A stretch of 64,000 bases of DNA from Leptospira licerasiae serovar Varillal str. VAR 010. Its GTDB lineage: Bacteria > Spirochaetota > Leptospiria > Leptospirales > Leptospiraceae. Under the pieces are notes generated by a model, which searched no databases, had not been told where the DNA came from, and worked only from the letters and a program-made list of their open reading frames with translations. Position 1 is the stretch's first letter. Each line of letters opens with the position of its first letter. The stretch is from positions 1,543,501-1,607,500 of the forward strand of contig NZ_AHOO02000005.1 in NCBI RefSeq assembly GCF_000244755.1. The letters run 5' to 3'. This document shows positions 7,806 through 16,711 of this stretch, in pieces. The position numbers were made by a program, and so were the translations under genes.

Positions 7806-8366
7806 ATGTCTTGTCTAAAAAAATTTTCCAAAATCCTTGGAGCTATGGAATCAGATCATTTCAAAACGGTCCGCGCTCGTTCTGCCGTAGATTATCTTTT
7901 TAGGACCGTTCACCAGCATCATTCTCAACTCAGCCAAATGGCGGACCAAAAAGCGAACATTCTGATCGCTGCATCTTTCGTAATACTTTCGCTCTCCTTG
8001 GGATATGTCCAAAGACCTGTATATAGAACAGGTTTACTGACTTTGATGGTATTCATCGTGATTGCCGCAATTTTAGCAATCCTTGCAGTGATGCCTACGT
8101 TCAAACAAAAAAAGAACGGCAAAGAAAACCCATTGTTTTTCGGGCATTTTGCTCCAATGAGCGAAAAGGAATTTATGGTTAAGATGGAAGAGATCGCTTT
8201 GGAAGATTCTTCTTTGTATGAGGCCTTGACTAGGGATCTATATCATTTAGGAAAATCACTCTATTTTACAAAATATAGATATTTAAGATGGAGTTATCGC
8301 TGTCTTTTAGTGGGAGTTACTTCTTCCATGATCTTAATATTCCTGGAAATTAGCGGGATTATCTAA
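7806..8366 (+). CDS. Pycsar-effector-like membrane protein (DUF5706)
   Basis: This 186-residue protein contains the signature of the DUF5706 / PycTM family: an amphipathic helix HHSQLSQMADQKANILIAA leading directly into a hydrophobic segment. Two membrane helices lie at about residues 56-72 and 76-98, and a third at about 164-185. In known Pycsar anti-phage systems such proteins sense a cyclic pyrimidine nucleotide made by a neighbouring cyclase and damage the membrane. No cyclase gene is seen within this window, so this is an orphan, and a housekeeping role is equally possible. ATG 7806 gives the longest frame; ATG 7845 (MESDHFK), preceded by GGAG, is an alternative. It is divergent from the PolB cassette, 94 bases apart. 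Confidence 0.75.
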   Translation: MSCLKKFSKILGAMESDHFKTVRARSAVDYLFRTVHQHHSQLSQMADQKANILIAASFVILSLSLGYVQRPVYRTGLLTLMVFIVIAAILAILAVMPTFKQKKNGKENPLFFGHFAPMSEKEFMVKMEEIALEDSSLYEALTRDLYHLGKSLYFTKYRYLRWSYRCLLVGVTSSMILIFLEISGII

Positions 8367-8388
8367 TATAATTCCATGAAAGTATCTA

Positions 8389-8422
8389 AGATCTCCTTAC
8401 AAGTTGTAAACTATGGAGATCT
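8389..8422. terminator. Compound hairpin between convergent genes
   Basis: AGATCTCC (8389-8396) pairs with GGAGATCT (8415-8422); inside, TTACAA (8397-8402) pairs with TTGTAA (8404-8409). The result is a 14-bp stem with a one-sided 5-base bulge. It lies between the DUF5706 gene and the convergent acyltransferase gene. No T run follows on either strand, so termination would be by structure only. Confidence 0.45.
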
Positions 8423-8448
8423 GAAAACTTTAGAGGAAAACATAAAAC

Positions 8449-9654
8449 TCAGTTCGGAACCATTGTTTCGTTTTTCTTTTTCTTCATTTTTTTGACTAAG
8501 TAATCTCTTAGAGCTAAGAAAGGTCTTTCAGTTATGTAGAAGATGGGGATGCAGATGATAAAGCAGACTAAAATTGTAAAACTTTCCGATAACAGAAAAG
8601 TCACCCAATTATATGGGCGTGTTTCTCCCCTGAACATGATTCCAGTCGCTATTTGAATTCCCAAACCATGCCATAAATACATCGTATAGCTAATTCTTGA
8701 GGAAGGCCTAAAAATGGAGAGGCTGAAAAACTGATTTACTAAGCTTTTATCAAATAAGCATAATATAAATAAAGTAGAATATCCGATGTGGAAATAAGTA
8801 TAATTTAAGATTGCACCGACTCCAATTTTGTCCGTAAGAAAACCCAATCCTAGGAAAAGAATAGAAATAAAAGCTATCAAATGAGAGTGAAAAGGTTTTC
8901 GATTTTCACTCTTGAAAAATTCAGGTTTCCAATGCACCAATTCTGCAATTAACATTCCACTTACTATCGTATCAAACCTGGTCTCGGTATGGAGTTCGAT
9001 CGTTCTCGCCTTCAAGCCGAACGCTATATAAGAAATTCTTAATAAAATGGGGATTATGAATATTGCTAATACGAAAATTCTACGATTGTCATCTTTTAAC
9101 TTAAAAAGTAGAAGCAGACACAAGCTAGGGATCACTAGATAGAATTGTTCTTCAATAGATAGCGACCAGCCGTGTTGAAATAATCGATGATAAAAGTAAT
9201 TGGAGATATAAAGGGCATCGGTCCAGGAGCCTGCAATATCGTTTGAAAGTCGGCTCATAACGGCCGCCTGTTCTCCCGTAGGATTCGGTATATGGATATA
9301 AAGATTTAGTTGAGCTTTTGCATAGAATAATGAGAACAATAAGAATAAATAATATCCGGGCATAATTCTCAGAGTTCTCTTAATATAAAAAAGTTTTAAA
9401 TCTAAGGTACCGGTCCTTTTGCTTTCGTTTAGTAAGCCTCCATAGATCAAAAAACCACTTAGAATAAAGAAAAGGTCCACCCCACTTCTACAATTGGAAA
9501 GAAATTGGTAGATAAATTGATTTGGATAACTAAGTAGATGGAATTTTTCTGCCCCTTGCCAAAAATGAAAAATAATTACTAAAAGTATCGAAATGGATCT
9601 AAGTCCATTTAGTGCAGGTATTTCCGATTCGTTTTTGGAAAATAGATATTTCAA
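8449..9654 (-). CDS. Acyltransferase 3 family membrane protein
   Basis: This 401-residue protein has about ten membrane helices and the family hallmarks. Near the N-terminus is LNGLRSISILLVIIFHF, including the conserved His of the acyltransferase-3 fold. GVDLFFILSGFLIYG follows, with an R-x10-H type layout after it, and there is a central HGWSLSIEEQFYLV. Such proteins move acetyl or other acyl groups onto sugars of lipopolysaccharide, O-antigen or other glycans at the inner membrane. The basic C-terminus (KKMKKKK) is typical. No other polysaccharide genes are adjacent, so the substrate is unknown. It is monocistronic as far as can be seen. Confidence 0.88.
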   Translation of the reverse strand: MKYLFSKNESEIPALNGLRSISILLVIIFHFWQGAEKFHLLSYPNQFIYQFLSNCRSGVDLFFILSGFLIYGGLLNESKRTGTLDLKLFYIKRTLRIMPGYYLFLLFSLFYAKAQLNLYIHIPNPTGEQAAVMSRLSNDIAGSWTDALYISNYFYHRLFQHGWSLSIEEQFYLVIPSLCLLLLFKLKDDNRRIFVLAIFIIPILLRISYIAFGLKARTIELHTETRFDTIVSGMLIAELVHWKPEFFKSENRKPFHSHLIAFISILFLGLGFLTDKIGVGAILNYTYFHIGYSTLFILCLFDKSLVNQFFSLSIFRPSSRISYTMYLWHGLGIQIATGIMFRGETRPYNWVTFLLSESFTILVCFIICIPIFYITERPFLALRDYLVKKMKKKKNETMVPN

Positions 9655-9789
9655 TGGGCGATTTCCTCTTCCTCTTCGATTGATTTAAAGTGAATTCATA
9701 GTAAAAAGGGACTTCCTATCATGAAAACTAATTTCCTTGCGAATTTCAGACTTCTATTCGGATTCTCCCTGCTGGAAAGGAAACAATCA

Positions 9790-11760
9790 CTACTTGATCT
9801 GGATCGGAACAAATCGATTCAAGATCTCCCTAACGGATCGATTGAGCCTGGGCTTTCCTTCCGCTTCCATTAGGATCCAATAGGCATAATCGAGACTAAA
9901 CATATCTTTGATATTCTTTCCGACCTTTACCCATTGTTGTTCTATTCTTTTTTTAGCTTCCGAGGTTAGGTTCGGATTCCTTTGGAAGTTTTCCAGATAG
10001 GAAAAATATTCCGAGGTGAGAGAAACAGGGATGGGGTCCTTCCATTTTCTACCTCTTAATGTCCTTTCGGTCTCCCAACGAAATTCCCCCAGAGTTTTAG
10101 TGACTACTAACGTGGCATTCTCGGTCATTACAAGAGGAAATAGCAATCTGCTGTAATCTTGATTGCCTACGCTTGTATCTTGCCAAAGAACTCCTCTGTT
10201 GCCGCTATATGGAAGAAGGATACAATCCGCGAAAAATTCCTTTCTATACAAATCGGTTTGACTCGGATTAGTGTTAGAAACAGCGCTTACTTCTCTGCGA
10301 AAAATGCTTGTGTCTATCTTTAAAACTCTTTCCGCGTTTGATAGGATCTTATCAGGAAAGGTCAGATTGGATTCTGTAGCTCCGTAAAATTGGTCTTCAG
10401 AAAGGATCGGATAAGCAAAATTCGGGTTTAAAGAGACTCCTAAGAGCCCCATATAAAGAATATTTTCTAATTCCCAGTCCAGAATATGCAAAAGATATTC
10501 CTTATTCATTATATTTTTCGCTTCCGCTTCTTGGTTCCAACGCAGATTTGATTTTTGTATCTGATCGTAGGTTTGTCCCAGATGATTTTGAGAAGGATTC
10601 TTTTTGCCTGCGAGTATCAAATTCAACCAATCGGGCAAAAGGTGAACGGAAAGTTTTACTTCCTGGTACTGGCGGTCGTTGACAGAAGATCTTAGAGCGG
10701 GGATTGCGAGTTCAAGATCCTGCAATCTTTTTGGAGATACTAAACCTTCGTCCAAAAAGAAAAAATGTATAAATAGAAGGACAGGTTTGGGCACACTTGT
10801 TGTTTGGGAGCGAAATTTTAAAAAACAAACTTTGTACAATCGTATTAAAATTTTATAATCTTCTTGTCTGTGGCTCCTCCTCGTTAATCCAGGGTGCTCT
10901 TTATACGCAGTTACAAGTCGAGTGATCTCTTCGCAAATACTTGGATTCAATCCTGAATATTCCAAAATTTGGGCAAGACTGTTTATATATTCGTCGGGTA
11001 TTGTGCCAGGAAGGGTCGCGCTAGCCGGATTGGTTCTCGCAGTTTCGATCCATTCCTCACTTTTTTTCTCATCCAGTTCCGGAATTGTTTTGATCTGTAA
11101 GGTTAGATTTGTTCCTTCTTGAGAGATCAATATTGCTTCAGATTTGAGCCATTGTTTGTTCTCGTTCGGAATTAGGATCTGTATTCTTTCGTATCTGGTA
11201 AGAGAGAATGTAGCTCCGATTTTTTTCGTATAGATCCTAGCCCTGATTGCTCTATTTAAGGAATTCTCGTCCAGTTCTTGGATGCCTAATAAGGCAGGGA
11301 ATCTTTCCTCGGAGTCCGTTTCTAAGATGGCGGTGATAAAGTTTTTTGCAATGGCTTTATGATCTTCTATCAAACGATCTAACGTATGCACTATCAATAT
11401 ATCTTTCCATGCGGGAAGATTGCTTTGCTCTGCAAGGAACTGTAAGAACTCAGGAAGGAAATATTTTCGATACCAGGAAGGATCTTCTGCCAATCGTTTT
11501 AGATCGGCGTTATCTACTTGGTCCAAAAAAGTATGAAAAAGATTTGTGTCTCTGGAATTAAAATGATTGAGCTTTAGTTTGGATACGATCTTGGTCCTGT
11601 ATTCAAACGTAAGGCGGTTTTGTCTGCGCAGATAACGTTGCAGTAAATAGATAACGGTGAGCAGAAGGACTAAAAAGATCCCTCCGCTAATAACTGGAGT
11701 CCAAGAGAACTCTGGCCAAATCAGGATAGGGCTTCCGGGATCCTGACCTAATATAAGCAT
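9790..11760 (-). CDS. Large membrane-anchored protein, function unknown
   Basis: This 656-residue protein has one N-terminal membrane helix at about residues 22-42 (ISGGIFLVLLLTVIYLLQRY) followed by RRQ, which places the long C-terminal part in the cytoplasm. That part is largely helical and rich in Leu, Glu and Lys, without a motif I can name. A C-terminal segment is directed at aromatic and charged residues (SLDYAYWILMEAEGKPRLN). It is separated from glyA downstream of its reading direction by other units, and no partner gene suggests a role. It reads like a conserved Leptospira hypothetical protein. Confidence 0.65.
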   Translation of the reverse strand: MLILGQDPGSPILIWPEFSWTPVISGGIFLVLLLTVIYLLQRYLRRQNRLTFEYRTKIVSKLKLNHFNSRDTNLFHTFLDQVDNADLKRLAEDPSWYRKYFLPEFLQFLAEQSNLPAWKDILIVHTLDRLIEDHKAIAKNFITAILETDSEERFPALLGIQELDENSLNRAIRARIYTKKIGATFSLTRYERIQILIPNENKQWLKSEAILISQEGTNLTLQIKTIPELDEKKSEEWIETARTNPASATLPGTIPDEYINSLAQILEYSGLNPSICEEITRLVTAYKEHPGLTRRSHRQEDYKILIRLYKVCFLKFRSQTTSVPKPVLLFIHFFFLDEGLVSPKRLQDLELAIPALRSSVNDRQYQEVKLSVHLLPDWLNLILAGKKNPSQNHLGQTYDQIQKSNLRWNQEAEAKNIMNKEYLLHILDWELENILYMGLLGVSLNPNFAYPILSEDQFYGATESNLTFPDKILSNAERVLKIDTSIFRREVSAVSNTNPSQTDLYRKEFFADCILLPYSGNRGVLWQDTSVGNQDYSRLLFPLVMTENATLVVTKTLGEFRWETERTLRGRKWKDPIPVSLTSEYFSYLENFQRNPNLTSEAKKRIEQQWVKVGKNIKDMFSLDYAYWILMEAEGKPRLNRSVREILNRFVPIQIK

Positions 11761-11849
11761 GCAAAAACAGTAAATAGAACGATAAACTCGTCAAGATGTT
11801 TACTTAGTTGGAGGTGGGGTAGGGAGAAGAATTCGGGGGAGGATGGATG

Positions 11850-11877
11850 ACTTCTCCGGAATTTCCCCCGGAGAAGT
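11850..11877 (-). terminator. Hairpin after glyA
   Basis: ACTTCTCCGG (11850-11859) and CCGGAGAAGT (11868-11877) form a perfect 10-bp stem with an 8-base loop, 10 bases past the glyA stop. There is no T tract on the minus strand, so it may be a 3' stabiliser as well as a terminator. Confidence 0.6.
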
Positions 11878-11886
11878 TTGTAAATT

Positions 11887-13134
11887 TTAATCCAATCTAA
11901 AATTGGTCATTGGGAATTGTTGGGTGATCTCTTTTACACCGTGTCTGACTTTTTCCTTAGTTTTTTCGTCGTCCGGATTGTCCAAGAAATCGCAGATCAA
12001 ATTTCCTACTTTTTCTATATCGGAAGGCTTGAGTCCTCTGGTAGTAAGTGCAGGAGTTCCTAAACGAATTCCGGAAGCGACAGCAGGAGGATTTTTGTCG
12101 AATGGGATCGCGTTTTTATTCACAGTAACTCCCACTTCGTCAAGTCCGTCCGCAGCTTTCGCGCCTGTTAAACCTTTTACGGAAACGTCGAGTAGGACCA
12201 AGTGATTGTCCGTCCCACCGCTCACTACTCTGAATCCTCTTTTTACGAAAACTTCCGCCAAAACTTTCGCGTTTGCGAGCACTGTTTCGATGTATTTTTT
12301 ATAATCAGGAGTTAAAGCTTCTCCGAATGCTACCGCTTTTGCTGCGATCACATGCATAAGAGGTCCGCCTTGGATTCCGGGGAATACTCTGGAATTCAGA
12401 ACTTTCTCATTTTCTAATTTAGAAAGAATTAATCCTCCTCTCGGCCCTCTGAGAGTTTTGTGGGTGGTGGTAGTAACATAATCAAAACTATCGATTGGAG
12501 AAGGATGATATCCGGTGGCAACTAACCCGGAAATATGTGCGATATCCGCCATAAGTTTTGCACCTACCGATCTTGCGATCTCTGCAAACTTATCAAAATC
12601 GATCGTTCTGGAATACGCAGAAGCACCTGCGACAATCAATTTAGGCTTATGCTCTTTTGCAAGAGACGCAAGGGCATCATAGTCGATTGTCTCCGTTTTA
12701 GGATCTACGCCGTAAGGGATCGGTTTGTAATATTTCCCGCTGATATTCACCGGAGAACCATGAGTCAAATGTCCTCCATGAGCCAGATTCATTCCTAAAA
12801 AGGAATCTCCCGGTTCCATGGTAGCCAAGAAGACCGCCATATTTGCCTGCGCCCCCGAGTGAGGCTGAACGTTTGCATATTCTGCTTTGAAGATCTTTTT
12901 GGCTCTTTCGATCGCTATGGACTCGACTGCGTCAGCGTTTACACATCCGTTATAATATCTTTTTCCGGGATATCCTTCCGCATATTTATTAGTAAGCGTG
13001 GAAGTATAGGCTTCCAAAACGGATCTGGACACGAAGTTTTCGGAAGCGATCATTTCCAGGTTTTGTTCCTGTCTTTGGTCTTCCGCTTGTAAGGCTTTAA
13101 AAATTTCGGGGTCTTGTTGGGGAAGGTATTTCAT
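11887..13134 (-). CDS. glyA: Serine hydroxymethyltransferase
   Basis: This 415-residue enzyme interconverts serine plus tetrahydrofolate with glycine plus 5,10-methylene-tetrahydrofolate, using pyridoxal phosphate. The family is clear from [17 protein letters not shown] text near the N-terminus ([16 protein letters not shown]), [33 protein letters not shown], the PLP-lysine signature [14 protein letters not shown] and the C-terminal TTRG. Length is normal for a bacterial enzyme. It starts 25 bases after the lipoate ligase gene, so the two probably share a transcript. That pairing is sensible, since lipoate is needed by the glycine cleavage system, which feeds the same folate pool. Confidence 0.97.
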   Translation of the reverse strand: MKYLPQQDPEIFKALQAEDQRQEQNLEMIASENFVSRSVLEAYTSTLTNKYAEGYPGKRYYNGCVNADAVESIAIERAKKIFKAEYANVQPHSGAQANMAVFLATMEPGDSFLGMNLAHGGHLTHGSPVNISGKYYKPIPYGVDPKTETIDYDALASLAKEHKPKLIVAGASAYSRTIDFDKFAEIARSVGAKLMADIAHISGLVATGYHPSPIDSFDYVTTTTHKTLRGPRGGLILSKLENEKVLNSRVFPGIQGGPLMHVIAAKAVAFGEALTPDYKKYIETVLANAKVLAEVFVKRGFRVVSGGTDNHLVLLDVSVKGLTGAKAADGLDEVGVTVNKNAIPFDKNPPAVASGIRLGTPALTTRGLKPSDIEKVGNLICDFLDNPDDEKTKEKVRHGVKEITQQFPMTNFRLD

Positions 13135-13159
13135 TTTTTCCTCGGTGGTCTTGAGAGAA

Positions 13160-14032
13160 TCATTCTCCCAGAATATAGCCTAGATCTGAATATTTTTCCT
13201 GAAACAGCCGATCTGCCACTTTGCGAACGTTTCGAAAGAAGGAAGGATCCGCTTCGGTACCTAGGATTTCAACCCCCAGATAATCCGCAAATAAAAGGGA
13301 AAGGTCTTGTTTGAATTTTCCGGGAGAAAATGTGCCCGGTAAGGAGGTCACAAATTCATTATGACTTCTGCCTTTTCTGTATTCAGGCTCCTCCGGAGGG
13401 TGAGGAAGGAGGTCCGACACCAATGGGATCAGCCTTGGATCGAGAATCAAGGTCCCATGTTGTACTATGCAGTTCTTTTTTCTGAACTGAGCGTTACCTG
13501 AAATTTTTTTCCATATATCCGGAGAAAGTTCCAAAGCCAGATCGGATTTACCTTTACATCTTGTTTTCAGCCCTTGCTTGTTCAAAGCAGAAGATATCAA
13601 GCCTAAGAATATATTATAAGAATTGGAGACAGGATACAGTTCCGGTTTTGTTTCTAAGGAAACAAAAAGACTAAAGTTTAGATTCCATCCCGGTTCATGA
13701 ACAACTGTCCCGCCGCCGCTTGCTCTTCTGGCTAAATATACCGGATCTGTTGTAGAAGGTTTTTTAGGCCTTTGTCTTTTTCGGAATGTCGTCAGGAATC
13801 TTTCTATGTTCTCCTTTCCTGCACTTAGTTCAGGTTTCTCCGAGAGACCCATTATGATCGACCTGGGTCCTTCCCAAAACCGAACCCCGCCGGAATATCC
13901 TCCGGACACTAGTTGGACTGCGAGAGCTTCTTCCAAAGCTAGATTATAATAAGGTGTCCTGATGGATTTTTGATCTAGTATAAAAGTTCTCACTTCGAGA
14001 CCAGGGTATAGCTGCCTATAGTTTTCGTCCAT
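13160..14032 (-). CDS. Lipoate-protein ligase family protein
   Basis: The protein carries the LplA/biotin-ligase fold motifs: [12 protein letters not shown] near the N-terminus, [14 protein letters not shown], the nucleotide/lipoate loop [15 protein letters not shown], and a lysine in [12 protein letters not shown] as expected for the acyl-adenylate site. It probably attaches lipoate to E2 or GcvH subunits, or transfers octanoate. The open frame extends upstream to an ATG at 14158. I prefer ATG 14032 because the first 42 residues of the long version look unlike the family, though neither start has a good ribosome site. It is first in a two-gene unit with glyA. Specific naming (LplA, LipL or LipM type) is not possible from the sequence alone. 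Confidence 0.8.
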   Translation of the reverse strand: MDENYRQLYPGLEVRTFILDQKSIRTPYYNLALEEALAVQLVSGGYSGGVRFWEGPRSIIMGLSEKPELSAGKENIERFLTTFRKRQRPKKPSTTDPVYLARRASGGGTVVHEPGWNLNFSLFVSLETKPELYPVSNSYNIFLGLISSALNKQGLKTRCKGKSDLALELSPDIWKKISGNAQFRKKNCIVQHGTLILDPRLIPLVSDLLPHPPEEPEYRKGRSHNEFVTSLPGTFSPGKFKQDLSLLFADYLGVEILGTEADPSFFRNVRKVADRLFQEKYSDLGYILGE

Positions 14033-14290
14033 GGGTTTTACTACTGACTGTAGTCCGAATTGGCGTATTTGAACATAGGTCCTAAACAAATTTCTCTCTT
14101 TTCTCGCTTTGGAATTAATTTCAACACTTTGTATTAGCAAAAATGAACCAGGTTCCATATGTATTATTAAAACATAATATTAAAGTCCACTTTAAGTTTT
14201 GTTGAACTCCGGTCACCGTTACTTGATTTTTGGGAAAATTGGAACATTATCCTTCGTTCTCTTGTCCTAATTTATAGAGCATTATGAAAA

Positions 14291-14974
14291 ATGAATATAA
14301 TTTATTTCTTAGAGAAGTTGAGACTTCTTTTTTCCCCTTCGGAAACCAAGGAAGTTTTTAATAGGTTTTTAATTTTTATTCTGACTGTGCCCCTTTTTTT
14401 AGGGGCATGTATACAGCATCAGGATATCCAATCTAAAGAATCAAAATTGTACAAACCTAGCTTTGCTCTTTTCGGGGATAGTATCTCCGCATTCTGGCCT
14501 GTAGAGGAACAGTTTCCGGAATTCGAGACTTATAAGAAGGCGTTTCCCGGTAGAAGGACCTATGAGATCCAAGAGGCGGCTAAAAATGAAACAGGGAGAT
14601 ATAGATCCTGCATGTTGAACGGAGGTGTAAATGATTTCCTAAATAATTTCGAGCCTACTTGGGAAGAGGTCGACTCAACTGTTCAGCGTCAACTCAAGAC
14701 CCTGGAAATATTGAACGACCATTGCGACTATATCATCGTTCTGAATGTGTGGACTGTCCAGCTTCCGTGGCCTGTAAAAGCGGCGTCTATGATCAATTTG
14801 GAAATGAAAAAAAGAGTGAACTTCGTTCCAAGGATTGATCCTGAAGATCTGATCCACAGTGAAATGTTATTGGACGGCGGTCATCTAACCGACGAAGGAT
14901 ACGGAATTCTTTCCCAGAGAGTGAGAGAATATTTAAGAGCATCTTTGCCAGAGTTCTGGTTACAATATCTATGA
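14291..14974 (+). CDS. SGNH-hydrolase-like lipoprotein
   Basis: This 227-residue protein starts with an extended signal region ending in the lipobox LFLGAC (Cys40). The mature part has the SGNH/GDSL blocks: FALFGDSISAFWP (block I, GDS), a MLNGGVNDF segment (block III, Gly-Asn-Asp like), and LLDGGHLTDEGY (block V, Asp-x-x-His). It may therefore be an esterase or acyl-hydrolase acting on envelope lipids or glycans. Its stop overlaps the start of the beta-barrel gene by four bases (ATGA), so the two proteins are made together and may work together at the outer membrane. Confidence 0.72.
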   Translation: MNIIYFLEKLRLLFSPSETKEVFNRFLIFILTVPLFLGACIQHQDIQSKESKLYKPSFALFGDSISAFWPVEEQFPEFETYKKAFPGRRTYEIQEAAKNETGRYRSCMLNGGVNDFLNNFEPTWEEVDSTVQRQLKTLEILNDHCDYIIVLNVWTVQLPWPVKAASMINLEMKKRVNFVPRIDPEDLIHSEMLLDGGHLTDEGYGILSQRVREYLRASLPEFWLQYL

Positions 14975-15765
14975 GATATCGATTCTTGATCCTTCTGATA
15001 TTCATAAGTCCTCTGGCGGAAATTTTAGGATCGGATAAGACTCCTATACCTTATCCAGTATGGGGTCAGTCTGTCGGAGTATATAATATTTTCATAATTA
15101 GTGCAGGCGCAAAAGAATATCGGAATTCCAAGGATTATGATCGGAATCGCAACGTTTCTTTGGATGGAGAGTTTAAGTTAGGAGATCATTTTTCAGTTTC
15201 TGCGGGTTACGGATATATAGATCAATATGCTACAAGAACTACTCCTTGGAGCGGTTGGGATAGATGGAAAGCAGGTCTAAAAACGTTTTTCACCTTCGGG
15301 ATATTTTCGTTAGGAGGGGGAGTAAACGTTTACGGACCTTCTGCATCTGAACCCTGGATCGGAGAAAGAAATCCGGATCTTCTTTTGGTTCGCCCATATA
15401 TAGGTTTTGTGTTGGATTTTGGTAGAACAAAATTCCAGGCATTCGGCTTATATGAAAGGGAAACCGATTCCAAGTTTGGAGATCCCGTCCAAGATAAATA
15501 TTATCGTTATATGGAAGCGGGCGCTACTTTGTCTTACGAAACAAATTCGAATTGGATCCTTCTTTTGGAAACTACCTATCGTATGGCGGTGGAAGATACG
15601 ATTGCAACTTCTCGTTCCGATTCATTCAATCTTCATCCGGGGGTTCAATATAAAGTGGGAGAGGGAGGGAGAGTCTTTTTTAGCGGTTTATATGGAATGA
15701 GAAAGGATAATACATACAACCAAGGTTTTAAGGTCGGTTATCAGCAGTTGATTTCATTTGAGTAG
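14971..15765 (+). CDS. Predicted outer-membrane beta-barrel protein
   Basis: This 264-residue protein has a signal peptide (about residues 1-20) and then alternating amphipathic strands rich in Tyr, Phe and Gly, such as HFSVSAGYGYID, RPYIGFVLDFG and YRYMEAGATLSYE. These end at residue 264 with a terminal strand closing in ISFE. The strand count suggests about 10-12 strands. No enzyme motif is seen, so it may be a small porin or an anchor for its partner. It is translationally coupled to the SGNH lipoprotein by a 4-base overlap. It ends 9 bases before the convergent rhomboid-like gene, with no visible terminator between them. Confidence 0.7.
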   Translation: MRYRFLILLIFISPLAEILGSDKTPIPYPVWGQSVGVYNIFIISAGAKEYRNSKDYDRNRNVSLDGEFKLGDHFSVSAGYGYIDQYATRTTPWSGWDRWKAGLKTFFTFGIFSLGGGVNVYGPSASEPWIGERNPDLLLVRPYIGFVLDFGRTKFQAFGLYERETDSKFGDPVQDKYYRYMEAGATLSYETNSNWILLLETTYRMAVEDTIATSRSDSFNLHPGVQYKVGEGGRVFFSGLYGMRKDNTYNQGFKVGYQQLISFE

Positions 15766-15774
15766 GCGGCAAAA

Positions 15775-16614
15775 TTAATCTTCTGCCTTATAATACTTGC
15801 TCGAAGCTTCTTTCAGGAATTTTTTCTCTTTTTTATTCAGAGAATTCATTCCTTCTTTCGAAATTTTTTCTAAGAGACGATCTACTTCTTCTTTTGCTTC
15901 TTCTCTTGTTTTCATCTCTTCTTGCCAGCGGACCATTTTTCTTTTTTGTCGCCATCTGGAAAAAGAGAAGCTAGGAAATTTAATCCCAAATCTATATTTT
16001 ACTTTAGTATAATATAGAAAATAAAGTCCACCTGCTGCAAATCCGCCCAGTCCGTTGGCGATCGGAGTTCCTGCTTGTAGTCCTAAAATTACCAAAACTG
16101 CCAGGATGATGATGGCCAAATACTTTGCTTTGATAGGGAATATTCCCCAAAACAAAAGTTCTCTATTCGGCCAAATCAATGCGTAAGCCGTGATTAGCCC
16201 GTATAGAACCGCGGAAATCCCTAATACTGTCCCTTGCTGGAATCCTAGCATGGATGCGAGTACTGTGGCGACTCCTCCCCCGAAGATACAGAACATAAAA
16301 TAACGTAAAAAATTCCTGGTTCCCCAATGGGACTCTAACGCGGACCCGAACATCCAAAATGCGAACATTTCGAATAAAAATCCGATGAGCATATTAGGGG
16401 AATGGAAGAAGCTGTAAGTCAGTAGCTGCCAGCCGAAAAACTTTTCTAAGACCAGGCCGGGAGTCAGACCGAATAATCCCAGGATGGCCAAAAGAATAGA
16501 TGGGGCCACCAGGCTTAGAATAAACTCTATGCCGAAAATGGCAATATTTAAGATCAAAAGTTTACGAACGAGGGGAGAGGTTGAGACACCGAATCCGCTA
16601 GAGAAAGACGCCAT
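15775..16614 (-). CDS. Rhomboid-like membrane protein, probably inactive
   Basis: Starting at ATG 16614, this 279-residue protein has six membrane helices and a long basic cytoplasmic tail (about residues 205-279). The rhomboid outline is present: HSPNMLIGFLFEMFAFWMFG after helix 2, the helix-4 segment LGISAVLYG with Ser134, and the helix-6 glycine motif at 186-195. The catalytic His expected in helix 6 is not there (the stretch reads ANGLGGFAAG). The oxyanion Asn of helix 2 is Glu. Ser134 alone cannot give the usual Ser-His dyad, so this is likely a pseudo-protease. The frame can be extended to 16812, but that would overlap the divergent gene and has no conserved sequence. Confidence 0.8.
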   Translation of the reverse strand: MASFSSGFGVSTSPLVRKLLILNIAIFGIEFILSLVAPSILLAILGLFGLTPGLVLEKFFGWQLLTYSFFHSPNMLIGFLFEMFAFWMFGSALESHWGTRNFLRYFMFCIFGGGVATVLASMLGFQQGTVLGISAVLYGLITAYALIWPNRELLFWGIFPIKAKYLAIIILAVLVILGLQAGTPIANGLGGFAAGGLYFLYYTKVKYRFGIKFPSFSFSRWRQKRKMVRWQEEMKTREEAKEEVDRLLEKISKEGMNSLNKKEKKFLKEASSKYYKAED

Positions 16615-16711
16615 TGCCTTCCTAGTTTTCTTTTTTCCTTTCGAACGACAACCTAAATCCGGATTTTGTTTCCTTTGACAGTTTGGGCCAAATATAGTAA
16701 ATGTTCCTAAG

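Noticed and set aside
9721..9873. Short plus-strand frame starting MKTNFLANFRLLF with an AAAGGGA ribosome-like site
   Set aside because: It runs antisense into the 3' end of the large unknown gene at 9790-11760 and its second half reads as the complement of that gene.
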